Shown: one piece after another, positions 21,715-31,574 of the stretch
Numbering within the stretch: the first letter of the stretch is position 1
Layout of the letters: the number at the start of each line of letters is the position of its first letter
Source: Adenophora triphylla var. japonica
Lineage: Eukaryota > Streptophyta > Magnoliopsida > Asterales > Campanulaceae
Direction of reading: 5' to 3'
Length of the DNA: 64,000 nucleotides
Assembly (NCBI GenBank): GCA_022495995.1
Contig: JAFEMH010000937.1
Coordinates: 1-64,000 of the forward strand
The notes under the pieces: model-generated
What the model saw: only the letters and a program-made list of their open reading frames with translations
The model's database searches: none
Told to the model about the DNA's origin: nothing
Made by a program: the position numbers and the translations under genes

Positions 21715-24351
21715 AGAAAGACATGGGCATTTTTGCCCATCAATATCCATAATTTTACACATGTAAGTATAACCACGTGCTTTAGCTATGGAGGCCTCGG
21801 GGTGGGCTCGATTGGACTTTGTCTCAATGTCATCCAAATATTGCGTACAAAAAGTCATGCATTCTTCAGCCACAATTGCCTTAGCTATGGAGGCATCGGG
21901 GCGGGCTCGATTTCGAACATATAATTTTAATGTAAGTAGAAACCTACAAAAACATTTACTTATGCTAAACCAAATGTAAAAAGGAATTTAAATTTTTTCA
22001 AAGTAAATTTAATATGGATGTACCTCTCTACCGGATACATCCAACAAAATTGTATTGGGCCTGCTAGGAAGGCCTCCTCGGCTAAATGCACCGGCAAGTG
22101 CTCCATAACATCAAAGAAAGCTGGTGGGAATATTTTCTCGAGAGCGCATAGTGTGACAGCCATTCGATCTTGTATCTTTTTGAGATCAGCAAGTGTATTC
22201 ACCTTTGAGAATAATTGCCTAAAGAAATTTACCAACTCAATGATGGCTTTTACAACAGAAGTAGGCAACGCTTTTCGAACAGCTAAAGGGAGTAGTTGTT
22301 GGAGCAAAATATGACTATCATGGCTCTTAAGACCCCAAATAGCTCTTTCCTCTTGATGTACACAACGAGATATGTTTGACGAGCATCAGGGACTTTGACT
22401 CCCTTTAGAACTTTCAAGAATGTGTCTTTATGGTTATTACTCATTGTGAACTGAGCCGAAGGCATAATTTCTTTGAGAGATGGAAGCATTTGTAGATGCA
22501 ATGGTTTTCGAATGTTCATCTCTTTTAGGTCTCTTCTTGCTTTATAATTATCTTTTGATTTCCCCGCAGTACCTAAAGAGTATGTAGCACATTATTACAC
22601 ACATTTTTTTCAATGTGCATAACATCAAGATTATGACGAACATGATTATTTGCCCAATATGGCAACTCAAAGAAGATACTCCTCTTTTTCCAATTGTGAT
22701 ACAACTTAGGAATCTTTCTCTTCTCCAACTTGGCTTGTTGCTTCTCACCCTCTTCTCTTTTCCTCTTTTTAATAACATCTTCTATTTTATACTCTGTTTC
22801 CATATTTTCAACTTGTTTAAGCAATTTTGTTCCAAACAATAACTTGGGCTTATCTCTCACTTCATGAGTACCATCAAAAGAGATTTTATCCTTACGAAAA
22901 GCATGACTCCTAGGAAAGAAGAGTCGATGACCAATATAACAATACTTGCCATCATGATCCAACCATCGTGCTTGAGGTCTCACATTGCAACAAGGGCAAG
23001 CATATTCACCTTTAGTGCTCCATCCAGACAACATTGCATATGCAGGAAAGTCATTTATTGTCCATAATAGTGAAGCTCGTAAAGTAAACAACTCGTTCCT
23101 TGATGCATCATAAGTTGATATACCATCTTCCCACAATTCCTTCAACTCATCAATTAACGATTGGAGATACACATATATCTTGTTGCCCGACCCTTTTGGG
23201 CCTTGAGTAAGCACCGACAAGAAGAAATTTGGTTGTTTCATGCATAACCAATGTGGAAGATTGTATGGCATAAGCACAACCGGCCAAGTACTGTGAGATA
23301 TAGTCATTGTTCTGAAAGGATTAAATCCATCAGATGCTAATCCCAATCTAACATTCCGAATTTCACTTGAAAATAATGGATAACGTTCATCGAATCCCTT
23401 CCACGTACGAGAGTCTGCAGGATGCCTCAGCACACCATCGTTTATTCTTTTCTCGGCATGCCATCTCATGAGTGTCGCGGTCTTAGATGACCAATACAAC
23501 CTTTGCAACCTTGGCTTTAAGGAAAAATACCATACTTTCTTCATCGCTACCTGCTTGGAAATTTTATTCTTGCCACTTGTTTTCGCACCTTCACCGCTAC
23601 CCCTTTCTTCTTGTTGCTTATATCTAGAGGCTCCACAAATTTCACATTTAGTAAGTTTTTCAGTTTCATTTCGAAACAACATACAATGATTAATGCACGC
23701 GTCCCATGTTTTATAACTGAAATCCAAATCTGCAGTCATCTTGTACGCCTCACGATAGGAACTTGGCACTTTTGCTGACTGAGGCAATGCCCTAATGAAT
23801 TTTTTTAATAAAGAAGTAAATCCCATATCGACCACTCGATAATTAGCCTTCCAGTGCATAATTTCTACAATAAATGAGAGTACTGTAAACTTATCACACC
23901 CTTCCCACAAGGCTTGATCAGCATCTCTCAAAAGTCTAAGAAACTTTGCGGTGGATGTATCTGATTGTACGATTTCTTCAATTCCTGGCTGGTTACTATC
24001 CAGCATACCCATCCCTTCATGTACCATTCGCCTCATACAATCTTGCACGCCCAATTCAATTTCAATGCCATCTTCAGTTGTCCTATCATTATTATCATTC
24101 TTATACGCCGAAATGTACTCTTCCCCGTGCCTAGTCCAATTCTTGTAATCTTTTTGAAATCCCACTTCAATACAATGTGATTTCACGGTTGCACGGTCCT
24201 TTTGGTAACGATTTGCGTATTTTTTACAAGGACAATATATTTCTTTAACACCAACAGACTTTTTTGAGAATGCAAAATCGAGAAAGTTGTCAACCCCAGA
24301 CATATACTCATTTGAAATCCGATTACCCAAATCAATCCAACTTTTGTCCAT
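21715..24351 (-). pseudogene. CACTA TNP2 transposase with two 1-bp frameshifts
   Basis: Catalytic transposase of the element. Start MDKSWIDLGNRISNEYM at 24351. The Transposase-associated domain (EIYCPCKKYANR) leads into the tnp2 domain with WDACINHCMLFRNE, CEICGASRYK, RNVRLGLASDGFNPF, PYNLPHWLCMKQPN, GPKGSGNKIYVYLQSLIDEL and LPYWANNHVRHNLDVMHIEK. One long exon is open to 22573. At 22572 a missing T shifts the frame (HTL, then GTAGKSKDNYKARRDLKEMN). Near 22367 a missing A shifts it again (RQ, then ISRCVHQEERAIWGLKSHDS). The C-terminal part has VTLCALEKIFPPAFFDVMEHL near 22170-22110 and ends by splicing at about 22021 (AGAG|GTACAT) to a last exon at 21947-21715 with AKAIVAEECMTFCTQYLDDI. Only these two small lesions are evident. 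Confidence 0.9.
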
Positions 24352-25380
24352 ATATGACTTGATATTTTTAACGTTAAAATACAACCTATATATAAAATCG
24401 AGAGACACAAATTTTAGAATAAAAATAAACTCATAAACAAACATAGTCTAAATATGTACAACTTTTGGCTCGATATAGATAATATACATTGTTGGAGCCT
24501 AGTCTATTAGTCGAGCTTGGGGCCATGATATAGTATAACCCCATGACAGCATTCATTCGTTCTCTCTCACAAGCCCCCCCCCTAATTAAGAAGCCAATAA
24601 TATGTAACGTGATATAAATGATTCATGTAGTAGCATTAAGGGATGATTTCAAATCCAATGACTAGCTATATGATTACTACAAGGATGAACCCAATCCAGA
24701 ATATGAACTATAAAAGAAAATACCTAGTAAACCGATCTCCGAGTACCCACCGAGTTTCTGCCGAAATCTAAGTCACCAACCCATCTCCGACCATCCACAG
24801 TTAAACTGGAATTAGTCCCACAATTTATCAAAAACTGATTTATCTGAGCTTCCCCAACTATGGCAAAGATGAAAATCAAGATCAAAACCCCAATTCCCTG
24901 TACATTTATCATCATTCACAAAATCCCAACAAAACCCTTTTGATTATTCTTAAAATTTCAGCACACAAACTACAGATTCAGTTGAGAACAACAACAACAA
25001 GAATAAAGAATAACACAACAACAAAGAACAACACAACAAAGAATACAACGAAAAAATTAAAAGTAAATCAGAAAAGGGGGAAAGAAATTTATACCTGCTG
25101 ATTCGTTGTTCTAAGAAAACACGTCGCTAGGTTTTGGAGCTGAGGCGATTAGAGAGAGAGGAAGACCGGAGAAATCGAACTTTAAGAATTCCGGCAAGGT
25201 GATTTCGAGCGTTGTTGGTGGCGGTGAACGGAGAGAGAGGGAACGCCGATTTGGGGAGAGGAGAGAGAGAGAACAGAGCTAGAGCTAGGAAGGGGATTGT
25301 TGGATTGCCCTAGAGGAGAGAAAGGAGAGAAGAGAGATGGTTTTTGCGCGAAACTGAGAGTTGGAAATTTGGATTCCCGA
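24352..25380 (-). other. CACTA-1 5' flank of the TNP2 gene
   Basis: Presumed promoter and leader of TNP2, with an AT-rich part, a CAA-rich tract (24985-25050) and a purine-rich GAGAGAGAG region (25150-25340). No convincing coding exon was found. Confidence 0.4.
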
Positions 25381-25384
25381 TATT

Positions 25385-25665
25385 TATTACTATATACGGC
25401 GGATATTATACGCCGCCGTAAATATTGTGCACTATTTACGGCGGACGCGTGTCAACCGACGAATATACTTAACTATTACGGCGGATACTAATATACCGCC
25501 GTATATACCTTCAATCTCATATACATATATGTCAAACGTACGTATACAACGTATTTACGGCGGCTTACACCGCCGTATATAAGAAATATATACGGCGGTT
25601 GTGTATTCCGCCGTATATATTAATTATATACGGCGGACGCGTATCACTCGCCGTAAATGAGTGCC
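25385..25665. repeat. CACTA-1 right subterminal repeats
   Basis: Roughly ten copies of TATACGGCGG or TTTACGGCGG in both orientations up to the terminal repeat. They match the left-end array at 17420-17965. Confidence 0.85.
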
Positions 25666-25692
25666 GTAATAACCAACTTTCTTGTAATGTCA

Positions 25693-26280
25693 TCTACCTC
25701 CTTTGCTATTCTTTTCCTTACTTTCACTCTTAGAATTCGAGAAAGAACACTGTCTTTTGCAGCTTCTCTCTCCACAGAAACACCAACAATCATCCTTTTT
25801 CTAAGTTCACACTTCAAATCCTCATTTTCCTTTTCAAGCCTCTCTACCTTTTCTTGAAATTCTTTCAATAGTTTTTCAAAAACTTTTTTCATTTCTTCTT
25901 TTTCTGCAAAAATTGTAAATTTCCTATTACGTGTTCAAATCCTTCGTAAATTTCATCTCTTCATTAGCAGCTTTCAACTTCTCATCATTGCTTAATTCTG
26001 CATAACTTTTTTCCACATTCTGAACCCATTCTTCATGAACAATCCTCAACTCATCCATCTCTCTTTCCTTTTGAATTTCCTTCTCCTTCATTTCCTTCTC
26101 CAAATCTGTAATTCTTTCATAAGCATCTTCCATTTTTTTCTCAAATTCTTCCTTCTTTTCCTTCAAAATATCGGACCATTTCTTCTCGATTTCAACCTTT
26201 GAAGTAAAAATCTCCTTCATCTCATCAACCAATTTTTTCTTTTCATTTGTAAGATCCCTGATTTCATTTTCTTATTTTTC
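25693..26280 (-). pseudogene. Coiled-coil N-terminal part of the Ulp1-like MULE gene
   Basis: Two overlapping-frame segments on the minus strand (26232-25930 and 25892-25693) are rich in Glu and Lys with heptad patterning, for example ERITDLEKEMKEKEIQKERE and VERLEKENEDLKCELRKRM. The second runs to KEVDD at the CACTA insertion site. The gene continues at 17397 with MKTLSLEMREKK and a Lys-rich stretch. The frame across the empty site does not match directly, so a frameshift or a splice junction must be assumed. Confidence 0.55.
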
Positions 26281-26451
26281 TGAAGTCTCAAAACGAATAG
26301 TTTCAACTTCAACATTGATATTGAAAACTGAGAAAACAGTTGAGAACTTATGCATAAAACACACTAATATAAAACAAAATCACTAAAAACACCAAAATAA
26401 GCTTTTACTAATGAAAATAATAGAGAATTAAAAAAAAAAAAAAAAAAGAGA

Positions 26452-26532
26452 GAGAACTTCCTAGTTCTCATTATTTTTATGAAGAAACCAGACTTTTTAC
26501 TCATAAAAACTATAAAAACAATTGAGAACTTA
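26452..26532 (+). repeat. Composite hairpin repeat, copy B
   Basis: It has the same order as copy A: GAGAACTT, then TAGTTCTCA, ATGAAGAAACC, CTCATAAAAAC, then CAATTGAGAACTTA. Confidence 0.7.
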
Positions 26533-26560
26533 TAAAAATATTGATTTATTCATAAAAACT

Positions 26561-26646
26561 GTTGAGAACTTACCAGTTCTCATTTTTTTTATGAGGAAAT
26601 CAGACTTTTCCTCAAAAAAAAATTGAGAAAACAACTGAGATCTTAC
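26561..26646 (+). repeat. Composite hairpin repeat, copy C
   Basis: It has GTTGAGAACTTA, CAGTTCTCA, ATGAGGAAATC, TTTTCCTCA, then ACAACTGAGATCTTA. It lies just downstream of copy B in the 5' part of the Ulp1-like gene. Confidence 0.7.
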
Positions 26647-26649
26647 AAA

Positions 26650-27356
26650 TAGAACACAACTTAGAACTTATAACTTCAAAAGCAGATAATGATTTTAACA
26701 ACAAATAACTGAGAAAAAAATCTGAAAACATTTGAGAACTCATACACAATATTAAACAAATACTCTTACATTTATGACCAAAATGTATTTTTAAACAAAA
26801 TAACTGAGAATAAAATAGGTCTAGTCATTTCTCACTCATATTTGAAAATTTATTCACAAAAAAACACTTGAAACATAAATAATATACTTACAATAACGGA
26901 GAATAAATAACATTTCAAATCATTTACTCAATAATCAAAAAATACTAAGAATCTTATGAAATCTGGACCAAAAAACAAGAGAACTTAAATTTTTTGAGAG
27001 TTGATGCATTGCCTTTTGGTTGATGATGAATGTGATAAAGAAATTGACGAAAATATGAATTTTCTAAGCTTCAACTATGGCAGTTTCTAGTGATAGAGAG
27101 AGGCGTAAAGAGAGAAGCTCTAGAAGACGCCTTTTGGTGTTTTGGCGGTTGAAAAGGTATTAATATTCACCCCGTCGCTTACACGTGCCGTGTAATTAGT
27201 CAATGGCAAAATTGAAATATAAACGAAAGAACAGGGACACGAGTGTCATTTGAATTACAGAGACTATTTGGTTAAGCAAAATACAACTTGTCCTAATAGG
27301 AGGTAGTATTATTTTGTTAGAGGGATTATATGGTAAATCCCTCTTCTTTATTCTTG
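26650..27356. other. Right flank of the MULE, no gene seen
   Basis: It contains several more diverged AACTGAGAA motifs up to about 26900 and a GC-richer block at 27110-27190 that could be promoter or terminal repeat. The MULE end is not resolved. Confidence 0.4.
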
Positions 27357-27647
27357 CTTTCGGTCAGGGGCGGAGCCAGGAATTGCCCGAGGGGGGGGCA
27401 AGATTACACGGGAAATTACTTTCATCCTAGGCCCTTTTGACATTGTATTGCACAAGGTTGGTGATAGTTTATTCAATTTTCCTTCTATCTCATGTGTAAC
27501 CATGTTTCAAATGCTATTATGGCTACTACATTTTTCATGTTTTGAATCTGGATCTCTATACCTCAAGTTCTTGATGAGTGTCCTACTTTTGCTGATGAAA
27601 CTTTACTTGATTTATTTACTGCTGCAGCTATCAGGAAAGGAATGGCA

Positions 27648-27960
27648 GCAAAGTAACACTTTTAATAAAAGAAAGTAACACTTTTTATTTCTTAAAATGT
27701 AACAGTTTTTCTTTTAAAATGTTACATTTTCATGGAATAAAAAAGTGTTACATTTCTTTTAAAAAGTGTTACATTCCTTCATTATAAGTGTTACATTATA
27801 TTAAAAAAAAAAAATTACATTTTAGAAGAAAACTGTTACATTTTCATGAAATAAAAGTGTTACATTTCTTTTTAAAAGTGTTGCATTGGTTTTTGTAGGA
27901 AAAAAATATTTTCAGAAAAAGTGTTATATTTTTTCAGTAAAAGTGTTACATTTTGAAGCT
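27648..27960. repeat. AAGTGTTACATTTTC minisatellite
   Basis: About a dozen imperfect copies of a 15-25 bp unit AAGTGTTACATTT, in both orientations, inside the hAT element near its left end. Confidence 0.7.
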
Positions 27961-28329
27961 GAGAAAAATTTGGTGGGAATTTTTTTTTCCAAAAAAAAAA
28001 ATTAATTATGACGTCATCACTGGTGAACAGTGTCCGCCGCACAGTATGTGGCAGTCTCATTTAAGTCGTAGAGTACATTTCAATATCTTTTTTATTTTTA
28101 TCTTTAAGTAACTTGCTTTTTCCTTCAAAACTCTTCCCTTGCTAAAAATTTGGTCAAATACATTTCTCAATCTCTCTTTATAAATGTAATAAATGTAAAA
28201 TTTATAACTTCACATCTACCTCAATAAAATAATTGATTTATCAAATTTATTTATCCGTGTATTTAATGCACGGGTGGTATGACTAGTTTCATATATAAAT
28301 GCTCTTTTTTTATCATCGCTCCTTTAAAA

Positions 28330-28625
28330 AAGAAGTGATCAACGGCCGCGATCTGTCCTCCCCCACATACAACAAAACTCAGATTAGGATAACCCCTCTC
28401 TCTGTTTCTATCTCCTTTTTCCTATTTCTATTTTCCTTGAAGTTGGAAGCACTTTGAGCTGTTGTGCTTTCCCCTCAATATCTCGCTCTCTCTCTCTAGA
28501 CTTCAGTTCTGAAAATTGTTGATAAGAAGCTGTTGAAGCCACTTAGGATATTGAATTCCAAAGATTCTTCTTTGATTGATGTCAAGAAAGAAGCTGTTGA
28601 AGCCTCTTAGGATCACTCAGGTACT
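28330..28625 (+). promoter_or_regulatory. Promoter and first-exon-like block in the hAT element
   Basis: TATATAAATG near 28293, then a pyrimidine-rich leader (28390-28505) and a short open stretch from ATGTCAAGAAAGAAG at 28579 ending CACTCAG|GTACTC, a plausible donor. A near copy of the same phrase (AAGAAGCTGTTGAAGCC) lies 60 bp upstream. This could be the captured 5' end of a host gene; low confidence. Confidence 0.3.
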
Positions 28626-29442
28626 CAAATTTTCATAAATTTTACTATTTGTGATTGAATTGCTATTGAATTTTGCTTTATAATCATCTGAATTTATCAG
28701 TAATTCAATCTTTGTTCTTGGAAAAAAAGGAAATTGGTAAATTTTTTATCATTTAGTAATTTTATTTTTATTTTTTGTTAGGCAAAATTGCACCAATAGT
28801 ACATGAACTATACAGGTTTTGTGGATTTCATACCCAAACCTTTTTTTTTTTGCATCTGACATACCTGAACTATGATTTTTTTTGCATCCGTGGTACCTGG
28901 GACTAACGACATCCATTTTTTTTAGTTAAGTGGGCATGTGCCGTGCATGTGACTATATTTTCAAGGGTAAAAGAGGAAAATCAACTATTAGAAAATATAA
29001 AAGGGTATAAACTGAAATAAGGAGTATATATTTACACAATAAACCCCCCACCCAACCCATCTTCTTCCATGTAAATTAAAGCTTCATCTTCACTTTGGCA
29101 ATTCCTTTCCTGGCACACACAGACACACAAAACCAATTCATACCATCTCAATAATATGAAACTCTTTAAATGTCAATTATTTTTCAATTATTATACACAT
29201 GTACATAATTATACACAGAGTTACTATACTAAAAAAACATTAGCAAAAATATATTGATTAAATGGGGCCCTTTATTTGACTTTGCCACGGGCAAACAAAT
29301 TGCTAGGAGGCTTGTATAATAATAATGAATATTTCAAGCATATTCTTATTTAATACATTATCTTTCAATTGTTTTTAACACCAGAGATAAACCAAACTGA
29401 CTAAAAAGATGGTATTACTAAACATTCAACAAGTCCAACAGG

Positions 29443-29638
29443 CAAGGTTCTAAAAAGCGCTAGGTGGATGCTAGGCGGCGAAGTCGGGCCTATCGCCTAG
29501 GCGAAAACTAGTCGGGGACTAGTCGGGATTAGTCGGGATTAGTCGAGACCTAGGCGGGACTTAAAACTAGGCGTTGGAGAGGGGCCTAGCGCCTAGGCGA
29601 GGCCTAGGCGCCCTTAGACGGGGTCTTTTAGAACACTG
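29443..29638. mobile_element. hAT-type MITE built of GCCTAGGCG palindromes
   Basis: 196 bp with ends CAAGGTTCTAAAA and (from the right) CAGTGTTCTAAAA, and an 8-bp target duplication CCAACAGG at 29435-29442 and 29639-29646. The interior is GC-rich, with repeated GCCTAGGCG and ACTAGTCGGG motifs. Confidence 0.9.
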
Positions 29639-30476
29639 CCAACAGGTGCAAATGCAGCCTCAATGCGCAAGTCCCCATGCAGCCTCAATACACAAATTCA
29701 CTTGCCTCTGCAGGAAACATACACAATTTTAACATACTGAACCACAAAATTTATTATTTTAAGCATAAAATATAACAATTAACTTACTCCATGAGATAAG
29801 TAAATGCTTCCTCGTTCTCCCGAAACAATTCTCGTTGAAGATAGCAAGTAGCTTCAGGGAAAACATCATTTATAAACGCTGCTATGTCTTCCACTGAAAA
29901 AAACACTTTCCACAGTCACTCCTTGTACCGGTCCAAGCTGTGATGAAGAAACAACAATAACAGAGGCTTAATATGAGTAAGAAAATATAACTAAAAAAAA
30001 AAAGTAAATAACTAATATCATTAAAAGAAAAACATACATCACAAAGGTGTCGCCTGCAATTTGCCAAAAAGCGATACAAATCACATGGCGAATTGGTATA
30101 ATTAAGAAATTTGAAAATTGAGAGCATTCGCGGATGCAAATCAGCGTGATTGTTCACCGTGTGGTGCCATGTTCTCAAGTTATTGAGTTTTGTATCAAGA
30201 TGCCGTCGAAAGGCCACTCCATGATCGCCCTGTCCATATCTATCAAATAGCATGCCGTGATAGGTGTGAAAGTTTATGAGAAAATTAAGCTTGGTCAACG
30301 GGGAGGCTATCCCACAATGGTGATGTAATATGTTCTCATTCCTGAAAAGAAAGACATCAAACGCAAACAATTAAAACAAACTGAAATACTACCTCCGTCC
30401 CATTGATATGTTTACAAATTTGACCTTTTTACCAAGACTTAGTGTAGGAGAAAGAGAGCTTTAGGCTGGGTATTAT

Positions 30477-30572
30477 GTGCTGGAAATGGACGTAATGCCT
30501 TAATGGCTACATAGGATAAAGATAAATAATAGAGCGGTCTGGTTGAAAGTTTCATACAGGGAAAATAATAAT
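30477..30572 (+). repeat. 96-bp direct repeat, left copy
   Basis: It starts GTGCTGGAAATGGACGTAAT. A nearly identical copy lies at 31479-31574, about 1 kb downstream in the same orientation. Confidence 0.9.
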
Positions 30573-30816
30573 TACTGCAAAATGTACAAGTTCATATAAC
30601 AGAATATAAATATTTATGCAAAATAATATGTACACCTTACTGTTGAATGCCAATTGTTGAAATAAGAAAGTAATTTCCCTATTATATTAACAGATATCTT
30701 ATGAAAATGATGAAGGATGAAAGTGAGATAAACTTAGCAAGTGAGGAAGCGAACACAGAATTCTACGAGTGAAAATGGGCAAGCCCTGAAGAAGTTGTTG
30801 AACTGGTATGCTGCTA

Positions 30817-31145
30817 GTCCCTCCGTTCCTAAATGAATGTCCAGATTTTACTTTTTTGAGAGATATTTGCAAAATGGTTAAACTTGAGCATGTTTAGCAC
30901 TATAAGTACTACCTCTGTCCCAAAATGTAAGTCCAAAAAGTGTTTAAGAGCAAATTTGATTTTTTTGGTTATTCATTATGAGACGGAGGTATTACATAAA
31001 AGCCCTTAGTGATCTAACCATACTGTACCAAAAGTAGGATAATATTTGTGTTTTGGAACACATAAAACTAGATTTAACTTCTTTAAAATTTGGACATTCA
31101 TTTTTTTTTTGGAAATTTTGGACATTCATTTAGGGAATGAGGGAG
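30817..31145. mobile_element. Stowaway-like MITE nested in the long Stowaway
   Basis: Ends GTCCCTCCGTTCCTAAATGA and (from the right) CTCCCTCATTCCCTAAATGA, with TA duplications at 30815 and 31146. Itself interrupted by an 81-bp MITE. Confidence 0.85.
30909..30989. mobile_element. 81-bp Stowaway-like MITE nested in the previous one
   Basis: Ends CTACCTCTGTCCC and (from the right) CCTCCGTCTC, with TA on both sides. It shares its interior phrase GAGCAAATTTGATTTTTTTG, in reverse complement, with the MITE at 41802. Confidence 0.75.
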
Positions 31146-31478
31146 TATTTCATGATTGATGTTATTTTTGGTATAGGAGTAGTAGTAATGATTATGAATA
31201 TGTTTTTGTGTCATTTTCTGAAAAGTGAAGAGGAAATCACTTGAAGATAGTAGGTACTACTAACAAACTTGCTCATGTGTTCACTAAGTGGTTACTAATA
31301 TACTCCTTTAGTTGTCACTAACGATGACAACTAACGATGTGTTAATTATGTCCAAATCAAAACAACGGACTTTTCTTCTGCCTCAGACAATTAAAATTTG
31401 TTTGGTTCAAAGTTTAGCAAGTCCAAACAAAATTGAAATTTGTTTGGTTCAAAGTTTCATAAAGAGCATGCTATTTTT

Positions 31479-31574
31479 GTGCTGGAAATGGACGTAATGT
31501 CTTAATGGCTACATAGGATAAAGATAAATAATAGAGTGGTCTGGTTGAAAGTTTCATAAAGGGAAAATAATAAT
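31479..31574 (+). repeat. 96-bp direct repeat, right copy
   Basis: Partner of 30477-30572 with about three differences. Confidence 0.9.

Larger units (their letters stand above)
17398..25689 (-). mobile_element. CACTA (En/Spm) element, two-gene, nearly intact
   Basis: An 8,292-bp element with inverted ends CACTACAAGAAA and (from the right) CATTACAAGAAA, and the 3-bp target duplication TCA at 17395-17397 and 25690-25692. Both ends carry arrays of TACGGCGG/CCGCCGTA subterminal repeats. Gene order on the minus strand is TNP2 (24351-21715) then a Ptta/TnpA-type gene (19794-18243), as in autonomous CACTA elements. It disrupts the Ulp1-like gene. Only small lesions are seen in its genes. Confidence 0.95.
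1..27200. mobile_element. Large Mutator-like element (Kaonashi-like) with transposase and Ulp1-type protease genes, heavily nested
   Basis: Inferred outermost element. A MURA-type transposase gene on the + strand (0.36-1.9 kb) faces a Ulp1-like gene on the - strand (14.5-26.3 kb). Both share an unusual composite hairpin repeat (1524-1608, 26452-26532, 26561-26646) and many copies of a motif close to AATTGAGAACTTA. Fusions of MULEs with Ulp1-like proteases are known in plants as Kaonashi elements; here the two are separate convergent genes. The left terminal repeat lies outside the window and I could not fix the right end, so the limits are approximate. Nested inside are Athila, copia, SINE, solo LTR and CACTA insertions, each described separately. 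Confidence 0.5.
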
